This document shows positions 30,057 to 40,757 of a stretch of 64,000 nt of DNA, piece after piece. Positions within the stretch are counted from its first letter, which is position 1; every line of letters begins with the position of its first letter. The notes beneath the pieces were generated by a model, which was given only the letters and a program-made list of their open reading frames with translations, did not search any database and had not been told where the DNA came from. A program made the translations under genes and the position numbers. The stretch comes from Exobasidium rhododendri (taxonomy: Eukaryota; Basidiomycota; Exobasidiomycetes; Exobasidiales; Exobasidiaceae), in NCBI GenBank assembly GCA_026210745.1, contig CP110631.1, forward strand, positions 3,162,001 to 3,226,000. The letters are read 5' to 3'.

Positions 30057-30784
30057 TTGCGGCAGCCTAGAGAGGTGCAAGAGAAGCGGTTTTTAAAAGG
30101 GATGCTTTCCGGTGTGTAGACGGACGAAGAGATGCTAGAACGTAGTGTTGCTGAATAGGTGAATGTTGACGAACCAGCGTCAAAAGAAAAGGAAAACGTA
30201 CGACGAAAAGAAAGACGGGCAGGAAGGAAAGTGAAGGCAGTACCAGACTGGGGGGTAAGAAAAGGGAAAGGAGAGAATCCGAGCCATTGGCCCAGTGAGC
30301 ATCATCTTATAGGTCTTTGCATCTTTCCTGGCCCATCGTCGGACTTGCTGGAGCGGGCAAGCAAAGAATGGCCACGGCTCCTGCGCTCTGTACGGCGTCG
30401 GGCGTCCGTTGTTCGTGGTATCAAATCAATGGCGCCAATGCCCTACCCTGCCTGCAATTATCGACTTTCTCCGTAAGCAATGAGATTAAGGTCTTCACCG
30501 GCCAAAAGAGGTATATCCCTTGCTTTTGTGGTGCTATACACTTAAGTTCATTCATCTCTGCTGCAGACTCAGCCTTACGCCCAGATACCGGCCGCCTTTG
30601 TCAGCGCCTCCAAGGCCAGGGGTCGTTGAGTGTTTCCTCACAGACCCAAAGGGCATCGAGGACGAAGATGCGTATGATGGATTTCGAAACACTGAATGAA
30701 AGGTGGGATACTAAAACAAAGAGGAGCGGAATGTCGCCAGTGAAGAGGCGCTGGTTGTCAGAGTCAACGTTGTCTGCGATCAGA
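30057..30784. other. Promoter of secreted gene and 3' side of RBX1
   Basis: A 205-codon plus-strand frame (30317-30934) overlaps the RBX1 3' exons antisense and has no domain-like composition; I do not call it. A TTTTAAAA stretch near 30091 lies about 35 bp upstream of the secreted-gene ATG and might serve as a TATA-like element. Confidence 0.5.
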
Positions 30785-31463
<679 letters not shown>

Positions 31464-31690
31464 GCTTGCGAGTACGATGCCAGAAGGTTTGTGTGTATCC
31501 TCCTCCCCAGTGTAGCGCACACAATTGTAGAAGGTGAAGTGCACCGAGCGCATCATTGTTCTGACCGCCCCACGTGAACAATATCAAGACTTTCTCCCTC
31601 CAGGAAAGCATTAAGCTCGAATTGAGACCTCACTACTCCAAATCGGGCGCCGTCTATATCGACCTCGTAACGATCATCCGCAGGGTCGAG
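31464..31690. promoter_or_regulatory. Bidirectional promoter RBX1 / DUF4870-like gene
   Basis: Only 227 bp separate the divergent start codons, so both transcripts must initiate within it. CACGTG occurs at about 31571-31576 (an E-box-like hexamer), seen directly; its use is inference. Confidence 0.45.
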
Positions 31691-32527
31691 ATGTCTTCCG
31701 CCAACTTTGCACCATACCAGCCACCTCCAGACGAACGATCGGCCGTACCGGTCACCGCTCCATCCACCTCGAGAACACCAATATCAGTTCCATCAGTTCC
31801 TCACACCTCTTCGATTCCCGAGACTGACGGGAGAGTCTCACTGGAATCTGATCTAGATCCCCGATACGCAACAGAATCCTACCAGTCATCTGTACCAAAT
31901 TCATCGCTACCAAACCAGTCGTCATCGTACAAGCAAAGTTTCCAGTCAGCTCCTGCATGGGCGCAGCATCCGCACAGCCAAGCATCCTTCAGGCCGACTC
32001 CACAGCAAGGCCGACCAGACCATCAAAGCTATTCAACGGCGCAAGGATGGAACTTGTCCAACCTCTGCTTTGCTGCGTGGGCTCTTCCACCCTTTTCGAG
32101 CGTACTTCTCCTGATCGTCGAGACCGAAAATGTAAGACTAAGGGGGGAGGGGGGATGCAAAATCGAATAACTGACATTCTAACCTCTCCCTTGCTTTGGT
32201 AGGATCTTGTTCGCTTTCATGCATACCAGTCTGGTCTCTTGGGTGTTGCAACCGTACTTTTGTTGTGGATACTGAGATCCTGGTTTGGGTGGTATACACT
32301 GAGCATCATAATAGGCATGGGCAGTTTGGGTTACTTTTGGATATGCGGGTGAGTCTTCATAAGGTGAGGTAATGCAAAGCCGGAATAGACAGCTGAAGAG
32401 AGTGTACAATTCCCTTCCTTTCTCTGCCATCAGTTCAAGCGCCGCAAATTCAGCTCCCACCCTTGCTAGGTCACCCTTCTTGGCTTATGTCGGTCCTTTG
32501 GCCGAGCAATGGGTAGGAGAAGAGTAG
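31691..32527 (+). CDS. DUF4870/UPF0132-like small membrane protein
   Basis: Three exons: 31691-32131, 32203-32348, 32434-32527, with introns of 71 and 85 bp and preserved phase. Predicted 226 aa. Residues 1-120 are polar and Ser/Pro/Gln-rich, likely cytosolic and disordered. The membrane domain follows: LSNLCFAAWALPPFSSVLLL, IVETENDLVRFHAYQSGLLG, VATVLLLWILRSWFGWYTLS, IIIGMGSLGYFWICG. The phrase VRFHAYQS after the first helix is the hallmark of the DUF4870/UPF0132 fold, in which three to four helices surround it. The C-terminal LAYVGPLAEQWVGEE ends in an acidic tail. Molecular function of fungal members is unknown. The first exon boundary is decided by joining TEN to DLVRF, which restores the conserved block. 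Confidence 0.8.
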
Positions 32528-32856
32528 TTGTCTGTGCAATTTCTCCCTTGGTAATAGATGCTACCTCTCCACACTGCCGATTACTCTTCCTCACACTCTG
32601 TATTCTCAGGATCACTACTCATACCTTGCATTCGTCACAATTATTGAAGAGGACATTTGAAGCGTAGAAGCCATGAAACGAAGTCTGACTTGCTGAGAAT
32701 CACCCTAACCCTACATGTATACGAGCGCGTTGTGCTCCAGACAAGACTGACACGGAATAACTTGAAACTTGAGAGTTAAAGTGACAAACGGAATATAGGC
32801 GTCGATCATACCGTCCTCCTTACTTTGTCTGTGCGAAAGGAGTCCGATCAGACAGC
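32528..32856. other. Intergenic, DCAF7 promoter
   Basis: 329 bp between tandem plus-strand genes. No gene-like frame or repeat seen. Confidence 0.55.
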
Positions 32857-34707
32857 ATGTCCTCTGTATCGAGCTTAGAGTATGTGGCACCTTGTGAGTC
32901 TGGACATCGGTACTTAAGGTATTCACTACGATGGCAAGCTGACAGTATCCTACAGGGCCATTATACGCTCTCGCATGGTCTTCCTCTTCTTCGTCTTCCA
33001 CCAGCAATGCTTCTTCATCGCGTTATGCTGATCGAAGAAGCTCACATCATCCCTCCCAGTCGTCCTCCTCACACAGTATACCCAGGGACGCACGATTGGC
33101 AGTGGGAAGCTTCGTTGATGAGTACACAAATCGGATCCAAGTTTTAGGAGTGGGAAATGATGAATATGGGTGAGCATGAGGAGGTGCTTGGGCGAGTGCT
33201 GGTCTGCTGCGTACAAAGAAGATGCTGACAGGAATCTCATCGGCGGGTTTTGAATACACACAGTCAAGTATCCCTGAATGTGGTGGCAGATGCGGCTCAT
33301 CCATACCCGGCTACTCGGATTGCTTTCCAACCATCTACATTGGAAGAGGGGAATTCTTCTTCTTCTTCCACCTCATCTTCGAATCTGGCTCGTTATTCCT
33401 CAGGTTCTAAATCGGCAAAGGGAGCATCTTGGGGCGCTTCGTACGGTCTTCAAGGCGATGAGGATCACAGCGAGGAGGAAACGAGGTATCCTGATCGAGA
33501 GCTTCTAGCTACGACTGCAGACTGCCTGCGTGTTTGGGAATGTATGAGAGAGGAGGAAGATCCAACGCTGAACAGCTTTGTTGGTGAAAGAGGCCACAAG
33601 AAGGTCCACTATGGATTGAGAGAAAAGAGTGTTTTGGCACATGTGAGTTGCAGGCTGCTGTAGCTACACGGCACGCCTGTGCAAAGCGCTTGCTCATGAC
33701 AATCTTGACCTCCTATCAAACAGTCCAAGAACACAACCTCACCAGCACCACTAACCTCTTTCTCCTGGAATACACCCTCGCCTAACTTGATAGTCACTTC
33801 CTCGATAGACACAACTTGCACGATCTGGGATCTGCCATCACGTACTGCTCTGACACAACTCATAGCACACGATCGAGAAGTGTACGACGTCGATTGGTGT
33901 CCGGGAAGCGCCGACGTATTTGCGAGTGTGGGAGCGGACGGAAGCGTCAGAGTCTTTGACCTACGAAGTCTAGAGCATTCGACGATCATATATGAAACGG
34001 GAAATCCTGGTCCGACTAGTGGAAGTAGTGGAGGCGGTGGAAACAATGGCGATGGGAGCAGACCAGGTAGTGGGATGAGCAACAACATCATAGCTGCACC
34101 TCTACTCCGAATTGCTTTCAATCCTTGGGATGCGAACTACTTGGCGACCTTCCACCTAGACTCTGACAGTGTGCAAATCTTGGATGTAAGAGCGCCGGGT
34201 AGTCCAATTTTAGAGTTGAGAGGTCATCAGGGATCAGTCAATGCAGTTGCTTGGGGACCACCGAGCAATACAGCAGGAGGGAGTGGTGCCAGTAAAGGGA
34301 TGATCTGTACAAGCGGTGATGATTCACAGTGTCTTGTGTACGACCTGGCAAGCTCAACACTTCGAAGTGCTTCAGCTCAGGGGAGAAGATCAAGGAACGG
34401 TGTTGGCCCCAGTCCAGCTCCGTCTAGTAGTACCGATGGAGGCAGTACAGCTCGAAGTCTCACTAACAATTCAAACATCGCAGCCGAAGTACCAATCCTA
34501 GCATACACTGCGATGGAGCCTGTCAACAATGTAGCCTGGTTGAGACTGCCTGCGTCGTCATCCTCTTCTGCCGGTAATCAGGGAAAGAGCGCAATGGTGC
34601 AAGAGTGGGACGATTATACTGCGGGAGCGAGGAGCAAGAATCAAGGGCCGGATGTCGACTGGTTAGCACTCATCTCAGGAAGATCAATACGAGCCTTGCG
34701 AGTGTAG
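32857..34707 (+). CDS. WD40 protein, DCAF7/WDR68 family
   Basis: WD40 adaptor; relatives (human DCAF7/WDR68, plant LWD1/TTG1) scaffold DYRK-type kinases and associate with DDB1-CUL4 ligases. Four exons: 32857-32893, 32956-33169, 33264-33642, 33724-34707. Predicted 537 aa, longer than human (342) because of Ser/Gly/Asn-rich inserts. Conserved phrases run in family order: PLYALAWSS, ARLAVGSFVDEYTNRIQVL, AHPYPATRIAF, DRELLATTADCLRVW, NLIVTSSIDTTCTIWDL, LIAHDREVYDVDW, VFASVGADGSVRVFDLRSLE, HSTIIYET, NYLATFHLDSDSVQILDVRA, PILAYTAMEPVNNVAW, SGRSIRALRV. The C-terminal ILAYTA...NNV and LRV are diagnostic. Inserts lie in propeller loops (residues ~18-45, 110-145, 300-325, 400-450). No symbol is used because fungal naming varies. 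Confidence 0.93.
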
Positions 34708-34798
34708 ACAAGAGGGTGGGGACGCTGCTTATTAGATTATGAAGAGCTACCGTTACATGTATACACTGTGTTGCCACTAGACATGTCTTCTTGAATGA

Positions 34799-36724
34799 TC
34801 ACTTTAGACCGAATCCTACGGAACCCTGTCGAAGTGCGATGAGCAAGCGAGAGCGGAGAAGGTCTCTGGATGGGTAGCGAGGTAAGAAGAGCGTGTTCGT
34901 GCAAGTAGAAGCGGTCGGCAATCGGTTGATGAATTCTTGACCATGGAGAATCACAAGGTGAAGAGCGAATGACTCCTTTCCAGTGGTCAGAGAGATGCGA
35001 TGGTTTGCAGTGACAAAGTGAAGAAGCGATCTGAGAATGTTCGGCTCGTCATCTTCTTCCAGTACGCTCCAGAATTGATCGAGGTAGGACTCATCGTTGA
35101 CATGGCCTCGTCGGTCCACTGAGCATAGCCTTCGAATGAAAGCGACAGACAGCGGCACTTCCTTGCCGCATAGTAAGCTCTCAAATTCCCCCAGAGAGAA
35201 AAGTCGCAAGCTCGGGATATCTTGGCATACCCGGTGGAAGCCGCGCTGAAGAGCGTTCCGCTGCTCTTGTGTCTCCTCCACGACAATGTACTCACACATG
35301 CGCTGGACGTAGGTGTGTCGATTGGAGTATGTTACCGGTGTTCTGTCTCCATCCGAAATCAATTGCACAGTGTGGTTCTCGGATGAGGTGCAAGTGAAAT
35401 TCATAGACAGCCGCTCGGTGAAGTCAAGCTCTTCCCAAAAGAGAATCTGACTCAGCCCACTAGCAAGAGTCGGCCTGATCTCCTCGAGATCTGCCAGAGC
35501 AGAGCAAGGCGGCCTCGAGAGTAGGAGAGCGTACACAGAACTTGGTAGGGAAATGTCGACGGCGATCTGAGCAAGTAGTGCAAGACCCAGAATGACACCC
35601 ATCAACTCAACCTCAGGCAAAAGGCTGTTCGAGCGCAGATCCAGACCATTTGCCCTCTTCTCCCTCTGATGAAAGATTCTCTTGACGAGCTGTTGTGAGG
35701 TAAGCAAGACCCATTCCTTCGTTAGACCACCGGCATCTTCTCCTTCTTCTCCAACAAAGTTGATAAGGACGCCGCTTAGTAGCGATTCGTCGCTTTCCAC
35801 CAAGATCATGGAGTCTTCGAGGATGTCTTCTCTACGTACTTTGAGCTTACGCCTTTCGTTGACGTTGCCAGTCCTGCTGCGTTGATAGTTGCCGCCAGTG
35901 TAGATTTCACTGAACATCTGCTCTTGGTCCTGCCTTTGTCTGCGTATCTCCAAGTCCTTTCGGAATTGCTCAAATTTCGTCGAGGTCGAAATGATGCCGC
36001 TGAACTTGCAGCATGACTCCAACATCTCTGCGTTCCACTTGCAAGCCTTTAGATAATCGTCTAAAGCAACTACGTGAAAGTAGGATGGTGGAAGGCCGGA
36101 TTGTGCCGTGTCCTGGCTCAGATGGCATAAGCAATTTAGGAGACTGGCAGGCGAAGTGATAGATGATATAGTCTGTGTACTTGTTGCTTTGCGGTGTCGC
36201 TTGTCCTTCTTTGTTTCTATCGCTGCGAAGGATGCCAGTGTGCCTACCTCATGGATGAGCCAGTCTACCAACCCAACCATCTCACTCGCATCATAGTTCG
36301 CAACAATCGCCTCCTTTACTCGTTCTTCCTCTCCACTCTTGATTATGTCCGCTACAGCATGGAAGATCACCTCCAGGTCGCGGTGAAGCCCGCTCAGCCG
36401 CTGCCATTCCAACAACGCTAGCAAGACATGGAGCCTCGATTCCTCGTCAAGTGAACGAGAGGTAAGCTCCGGCAATAGACCCTGCTCAAGGGCACTCTTT
36501 AAGTCAAGTTGATCTTTGTCCCAGCATTGTGCTTCCTTGACTGCTCTAGCTGTCTTTCGAAGCCGTTCAAAGGAAATACGGCCATTGCCATTTTTCATAA
36601 ACCTTTACAGCTTGTGGCAGCGAATTGTCTAGCGGAGACTCACCAACAAGAAGTATTTTATTCGGCGACGCAGTTGCTCGCCACCTTCTTGGAGTTGCAC
36701 GGCGCGGCGGCCGAGAGATTCCAT
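34799..36724 (-). CDS. Compact HECT-type E3 ubiquitin ligase
   Basis: The C-terminal HECT domain takes ubiquitin from an E2 onto its catalytic Cys and passes it to substrate. Clear HECT phrases: LSGVLINFVGEEGEDAGGLT, KEWVLLTSQQLV, VELMGVILGLALLAQIAVD, and the active site LPTASTCTNTLFLPRYPSRD about 33 residues from the end. The preceding ~220 residues are helical without a recognised substrate domain. The certain frame starts at an ATG at 36598 (599 aa). Upstream, 36644-36724 encodes MESLGRRAVQLQEGGEQLRR then RIKYFLL and ends in a perfect GTGAGT donor in phase 0. Joined to an acceptor at 36554 it gives 611 aa; that acceptor is weak, so the 5' end is uncertain. Much shorter than most HECT ligases; closest in style to Hul4-like proteins, by inference. 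A MITE lies 50 bp upstream of the upstream ATG. Confidence 0.8.
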
Positions 36725-36774
36725 GAGATTGTTGACTACAAGTGCATATGAATAATCTGATGCTTACTTGATTA

Positions 36775-37144
36775 CAGTAGAACTTCCCATATCTTATACG
36801 CGCGGGACCGAGCGATTTCTATCAGTTATGGGGATTATAGAATATGGGAATTCAATTTGACAGGAAGCAAATCGTTCCAAGACCAGGTTTTAGAACTGAA
36901 AAGAGGAGTAAGATAAGGCGGAATACAAGAATTGCGCATTACAATTTGGAATTTGAATACAGAATACTTCCACGTGTAAGTCCTCATATCTTATAATCAC
37001 TAGTAGGATTATTTCAGATCTCATAAGTTAAAAGAAATGGGGATTTTCCTTTAAAACACTAGGTCCCGATTCTGTACGGCCAGATTTCAATAAGGTATGG
37101 GAATATATAAGATTTGAGGGTATAAGATTAGAGAAGTTCTACTG
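36775..37144. mobile_element. Non-autonomous DNA transposon (MITE), pogo/Tc1-mariner-like ends
   Basis: The 370-bp element begins CAGTAGAACTTCCCATATCT and its right end, read in reverse complement, begins CAGTAGAACTTCTCTAATCT. The first 25 bases match at 22 positions. It is flanked by TA on both sides (36773-36774 and 37145-37146), the target-site duplication of Tc1-mariner/pogo elements; pogo/Tigger relatives often start CAGTAGAA. The inside is AT-rich with repeated ATATCTTATA-like words near both ends and holds no transposase frame, so it depends on an element elsewhere. It sits between the divergent HECT and NFS1 genes. Confidence 0.82.
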
Positions 37145-37155
37145 TACAGAGCACA

Positions 37156-37183
37156 GTACAGTAGAAGAAGTACAGTAGAAGAA
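37156..37183 (+). repeat. 14-bp tandem repeat resembling the MITE tip
   Basis: Two exact copies of GTACAGTAGAAGAA lie 10 bp beyond the MITE. Each contains TACAGTAGAA, the TA plus first eight bases of the MITE terminal repeat. May be remnants of nested insertions or excisions. Confidence 0.75.
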
Positions 37184-37337
37184 ACGTGAATAGTATTATT
37201 ACTAGGTAGTAACGAAAGCGTGCGAGACTAAAGAAAGTCGATAACAAAAAAAGAAGAGGCCATTCGCCATCGCTGTATCGTCTACGAGAAATGCAATCGT
37301 CTTCTTACTCTTTTCCTCAACACCACTCTTACTCAGT

Positions 37338-38936
37338 ATGTCAATGACACCACAAATGAGTCGGCTCGCCTTGGCAGCAACCAGAGTCAGGACGGCTCAA
37401 TCGTCCGACTCGACTCTCTCGCTCCGGAGTCAAGTCTTGAGTGGCAGGTCTGCTGTGGCGTCTAGAAGAAATTACGCAACCCCCAGTCAAGTCAACAAGA
37501 TGGCCACACCGGTCGATTACAAGCCAGAAAAGGGAGCAGAAAGAGGCAGGAAGCAGAGGATCGGCAAGAATGGTGAGTAGCGACGACCATTCCATATCAG
37601 GCAAAGAGTGCTCAGAAACACTTACTGCCTTCTATTCTAAAACTGCGCAGATGCTGTTGCAGATGTTTTACAATCAATGACCCGCTCCAGCACAGCAAAC
37701 AGGCCCATCTACCTCGATGCTCAGTCGACGACACCAATCGATCCCAGAGTACTTGACGCCATGATGCCGTTCATGACCAATCAATATGGAAACCCTCACT
37801 CCAGCACGCACGCCTATGGTTGGGAGAGTGAAGCTGCTGTGGAGAAATCGAGAGAATATATTGCAAAGATGATTGGCGCAGACCCAAAGGAAATCATCTT
37901 TACTTCAGGAGCAACAGAAAGTAACAACATGAGCTTGAAGGGTGTTGCCCGCTTTTATGGCCAAAAGAAGAAGCACATCATCACAACGCAGACGGAACAC
38001 AAGTGTGTCCTGGACAGCGCCCGTGTTTTGCACAGTGAAGGATTCGATGTGACCTACTTGCCTGTCTCGGAGAATGGGCTCGTCAAGGTCGAAGATGTGG
38101 AAAAGGCATTGCGACCGGATACGAGTTTGGTCAGTATCATGACTGTCAACAACGAGATTGGAGTCATTCAGCCCATTGCTGAGATCGGAGCACTGCTCAA
38201 GACAAAAGGCGCCCAATTAGCCAGAGAGGGCGGTCTTAGCGGTAAGCCCCTTTTGCATACCGATGGAGCTCAAGCTGCAGGCAAGATTGCAATCAACGTC
38301 GACAAGATGGGAGTTGATTTGATGAGTCTGTCTAGTCACAAGATCTACGGACCAAAGGGCATCGGAGCATGCTATGTTCGAAGACGTCCGCGTGTACGTA
38401 TCGAACCTATCATCTCTGGTGGTGGGCAGGAGAGAGGTCTGCGAAGTGGTACCCTAGCACCAATGTTAGCAGTTGGATTCGGAGAAGCAGCAAGACTGGC
38501 CACCCAGGAAAGAGAATACGACTATGCTCACGTCAGCGCCCTATCTCAACGACTTCGCGATCGTCTTCTATCTGCGATCGACTATGTTCTCGTCAATGGC
38601 GATCCGTCCGGCTACCCGGGTTGCACGAACCTTTCATTTCAATACGTCGAGGGCGAGTCACTACTCATGGCACTGAAAGACATCTGTCTTAGTTCAGGTT
38701 CAGCCTGTACCAGTGCTAGTTTGGAGCCATCATACGTTTTGCGAGCACTCGGATTGGACGATGAGAATGCCCATTCTAGTCTACGATTCGGAATCGGTCG
38801 CTTTACAACAGAGGAAGAAATCGACTTTGTGTGCGAAAAGATTATCAAGGTGGTGACTCGACTGAGAGAATTGAGTCCATTGTGGGAAATGGTTCAGGAA
38901 GGAATCGACTTGAAGTCAATCGAGTGGTCTGGATGA
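37338..38936 (+). CDS. NFS1: Cysteine desulfurase, mitochondrial
   Basis: PLP enzyme that removes sulfur from cysteine for iron-sulfur cluster assembly and tRNA thiolation, in the mitochondrial matrix with Isd11. Exons 37338-37572 and 37651-38936; the 78-bp intron (GTGAGT...GCGCAG) joins GKN to [10 protein letters not shown]. Predicted 506 aa. The N-terminus is an Arg/Ser-rich presequence ([13 protein letters not shown]). Then come [70 protein letters not shown] with the PLP lysine near 309, [12 protein letters not shown], and the mobile catalytic loop [20 protein letters not shown] with Cys near 431. The C-terminal [20 protein letters not shown] is typical of eukaryotic Nfs1. The promoter lies next to the MITE-related repeats. 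Confidence 0.97.
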
Positions 38937-39218
38937 CCGGGGAGTCTGTTTCGCTCCATTTTCTTTCTTGTTTTGTATATTATCGTCTTCTTCCTGTATC
39001 TCCTTGATGAATCATCAGAGTGTTTGATGGCTTGGCACCTTCTTCTTCCGCATCGTTGCATGCTGAGAGAAGCGATCAAGCGCTAGCACAGAAGTGCGAG
39101 ATGTAGGGTATGATCGAGCTTTTGCAAGCCTGGCTCTGCATACTTCCGCAACGAGGCAGGGAAGTCCGAATGCGCGAGATAGCTCTTGTCTATTGTGCCT
39201 TGATGTACTAGATGGCCT

Positions 39219-40757
39219 TCACTCTTGCTCCCGAATCCAGGCAGGGACATCATCCACAGCTTTCTGGTAATCAGTGCCGCAGCTCAACAAGAACCCTTGC
39301 AGAGACGCTACACTGGCTAGGTCTTCTGGTATAAGATTTGCAAAAATGTCTGCCTTCGCCATCACATCGGAGTAGTGGCTATCTGTCTTGAAGGCAGGCG
39401 TGTACCAACGCAAGAAGATGGCCTTGGCTTGCCCTTTCGTCGCATTGCTGAAAGCGAATCTCTTGTCTACTCGACCAGGCCGTATCAAGGCCTTGTCTAG
39501 TCGATCGATGTAGTTGGTAGTGATGCATAGCAGTCTCCCCTCCGAAGCTCCCACCCCGTCAATTGCATTCAGCAGAGCAGAGAAGGATATCGTCGCTTTT
39601 TTGCCGACCTCGTCTGAGGATGCTTCTCGCTGAACGAATGCTGCATCTACGTCCTCGATGAGGACGATACACCTTGATGGAATTTCGGACATCCTTTCCA
39701 AGAATTCAGCATCGCCCATCGAACTCGCACTTAAGTTCAATACGTAGATCGGCTGCTCAATCACACTGGCTAACACATGACATAAGCTGGACTTTCCGCT
39801 GCCAGGAGGCCCATAGAAAAGGTAGCCTCTTCGATACGGTATCCCGCGATCCATGTACCAACGCCTAGTCTGTAGAGATATGAAAGACTTTGCATCTTGC
39901 AGGAGCTCTTCCTTCATCGTACCGGGCAGATGTACACTGTCTGCCGATCGCTTCGAGATACCTGAAGAAGACGTCCAATTTCCGTACCTATCGACTCTGT
40001 GAATAGCGACTCTCCCGCGTACATGCTCTTGATACTTTTGACGAGCGTGCTTGATCAGTCTTCGGAGTGGAGTAGTAGACAAGGACAAGAAGGACAATGT
40101 AATGGTCTCGTCCCACTCTGTGTCTCCCACCAGTTGTCTTTCTCGCTTTGCCCAAAAGTGGGTACCATGATAGACAAAGTGCATTGCCTCTCCTGGCGCA
40201 GGAAAGAAGTGAACTCCAATACCACCAGTCTGATGATCACTCTCTGTGGCATCTTGCTTTTCCTTTTTCAGAGCAGCCTTTTCCTCGGTATCTTTGCCCT
40301 GCACATCTGTCCAAGTTGCTTGAATCTCACCCTCACTCAATAGTCCTCTGGAATTAGCTTCGTAGTCGATCAAGAGCGAGGGTCTAGCAGACACTTCGAC
40401 CGCCCTGGGTGACTTTTGAAAGTTCGCATGTGTTGTCATGTAGAGCATCATCCATCTGTACGCCTCATCGCGACCACGAAAGGTGGCATCGGCCACAAAG
40501 ACTCTTTTCAGCGCTGCCCAGACTGCGTCTGCTATCGACTTGGACGTGGAGACGGCTGCACCGATAGCAAAGAGCTTGATTCCGTCCTTGAATTGCTGTG
40601 ACTGGAGCAATTCTTTCAATCTTTCAATTGCACTTCGTGGTGTGAGGACAGCAAGGGATGTGGACTGCGTTGACCCAGTCGTGAGGCCGATGTTTGCGAC
40701 CGAATTGGACGCCATGGATGTCGCAGTGGAAGGCACTAGATTACCAGCCACCTTCAT
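39219..40757 (-). CDS. BCS1: AAA ATPase Bcs1, complex III assembly
   Basis: Inner-membrane AAA protein that translocates the folded Rieske protein Rip1 during cytochrome bc1 assembly. Single exon, 512 aa, start at MKVAGNLVPSTATSMASNSV; codons further upstream in frame have no ATG. The Bcs1-specific N-terminal region precedes the ATPase: FRGRDEAYRWMMLYMTTHAN, the acidic/Lys insert, LSTTPLRRLIKHARQKY and RVAIHRVDRYGNW. AAA motifs: Walker A FYGPPGSGKSSLCHVLAS near residue 312, Walker B CIVLIEDVDAAF near 367, second region LLNAIDGVGASEGRLLCITT, and arginine finger region LIRPGRVDKRFAFSNATKGQ. Length is somewhat above yeast Bcs1 (456 aa), owing to the N-terminus and an insert of ~30 residues (KDTEEKAALKKEKQ). 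Convergent with NFS1, so the two mitochondrial genes share a 3' intergenic region. Confidence 0.92.
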   Translation of the reverse strand: MKVAGNLVPSTATSMASNSVANIGLTTGSTQSTSLAVLTPRSAIERLKELLQSQQFKDGIKLFAIGAAVSTSKSIADAVWAALKRVFVADATFRGRDEAYRWMMLYMTTHANFQKSPRAVEVSARPSLLIDYEANSRGLLSEGEIQATWTDVQGKDTEEKAALKKEKQDATESDHQTGGIGVHFFPAPGEAMHFVYHGTHFWAKRERQLVGDTEWDETITLSFLSLSTTPLRRLIKHARQKYQEHVRGRVAIHRVDRYGNWTSSSGISKRSADSVHLPGTMKEELLQDAKSFISLQTRRWYMDRGIPYRRGYLFYGPPGSGKSSLCHVLASVIEQPIYVLNLSASSMGDAEFLERMSEIPSRCIVLIEDVDAAFVQREASSDEVGKKATISFSALLNAIDGVGASEGRLLCITTNYIDRLDKALIRPGRVDKRFAFSNATKGQAKAIFLRWYTPAFKTDSHYSDVMAKADIFANLIPEDLASVASLQGFLLSCGTDYQKAVDDVPAWIREQE

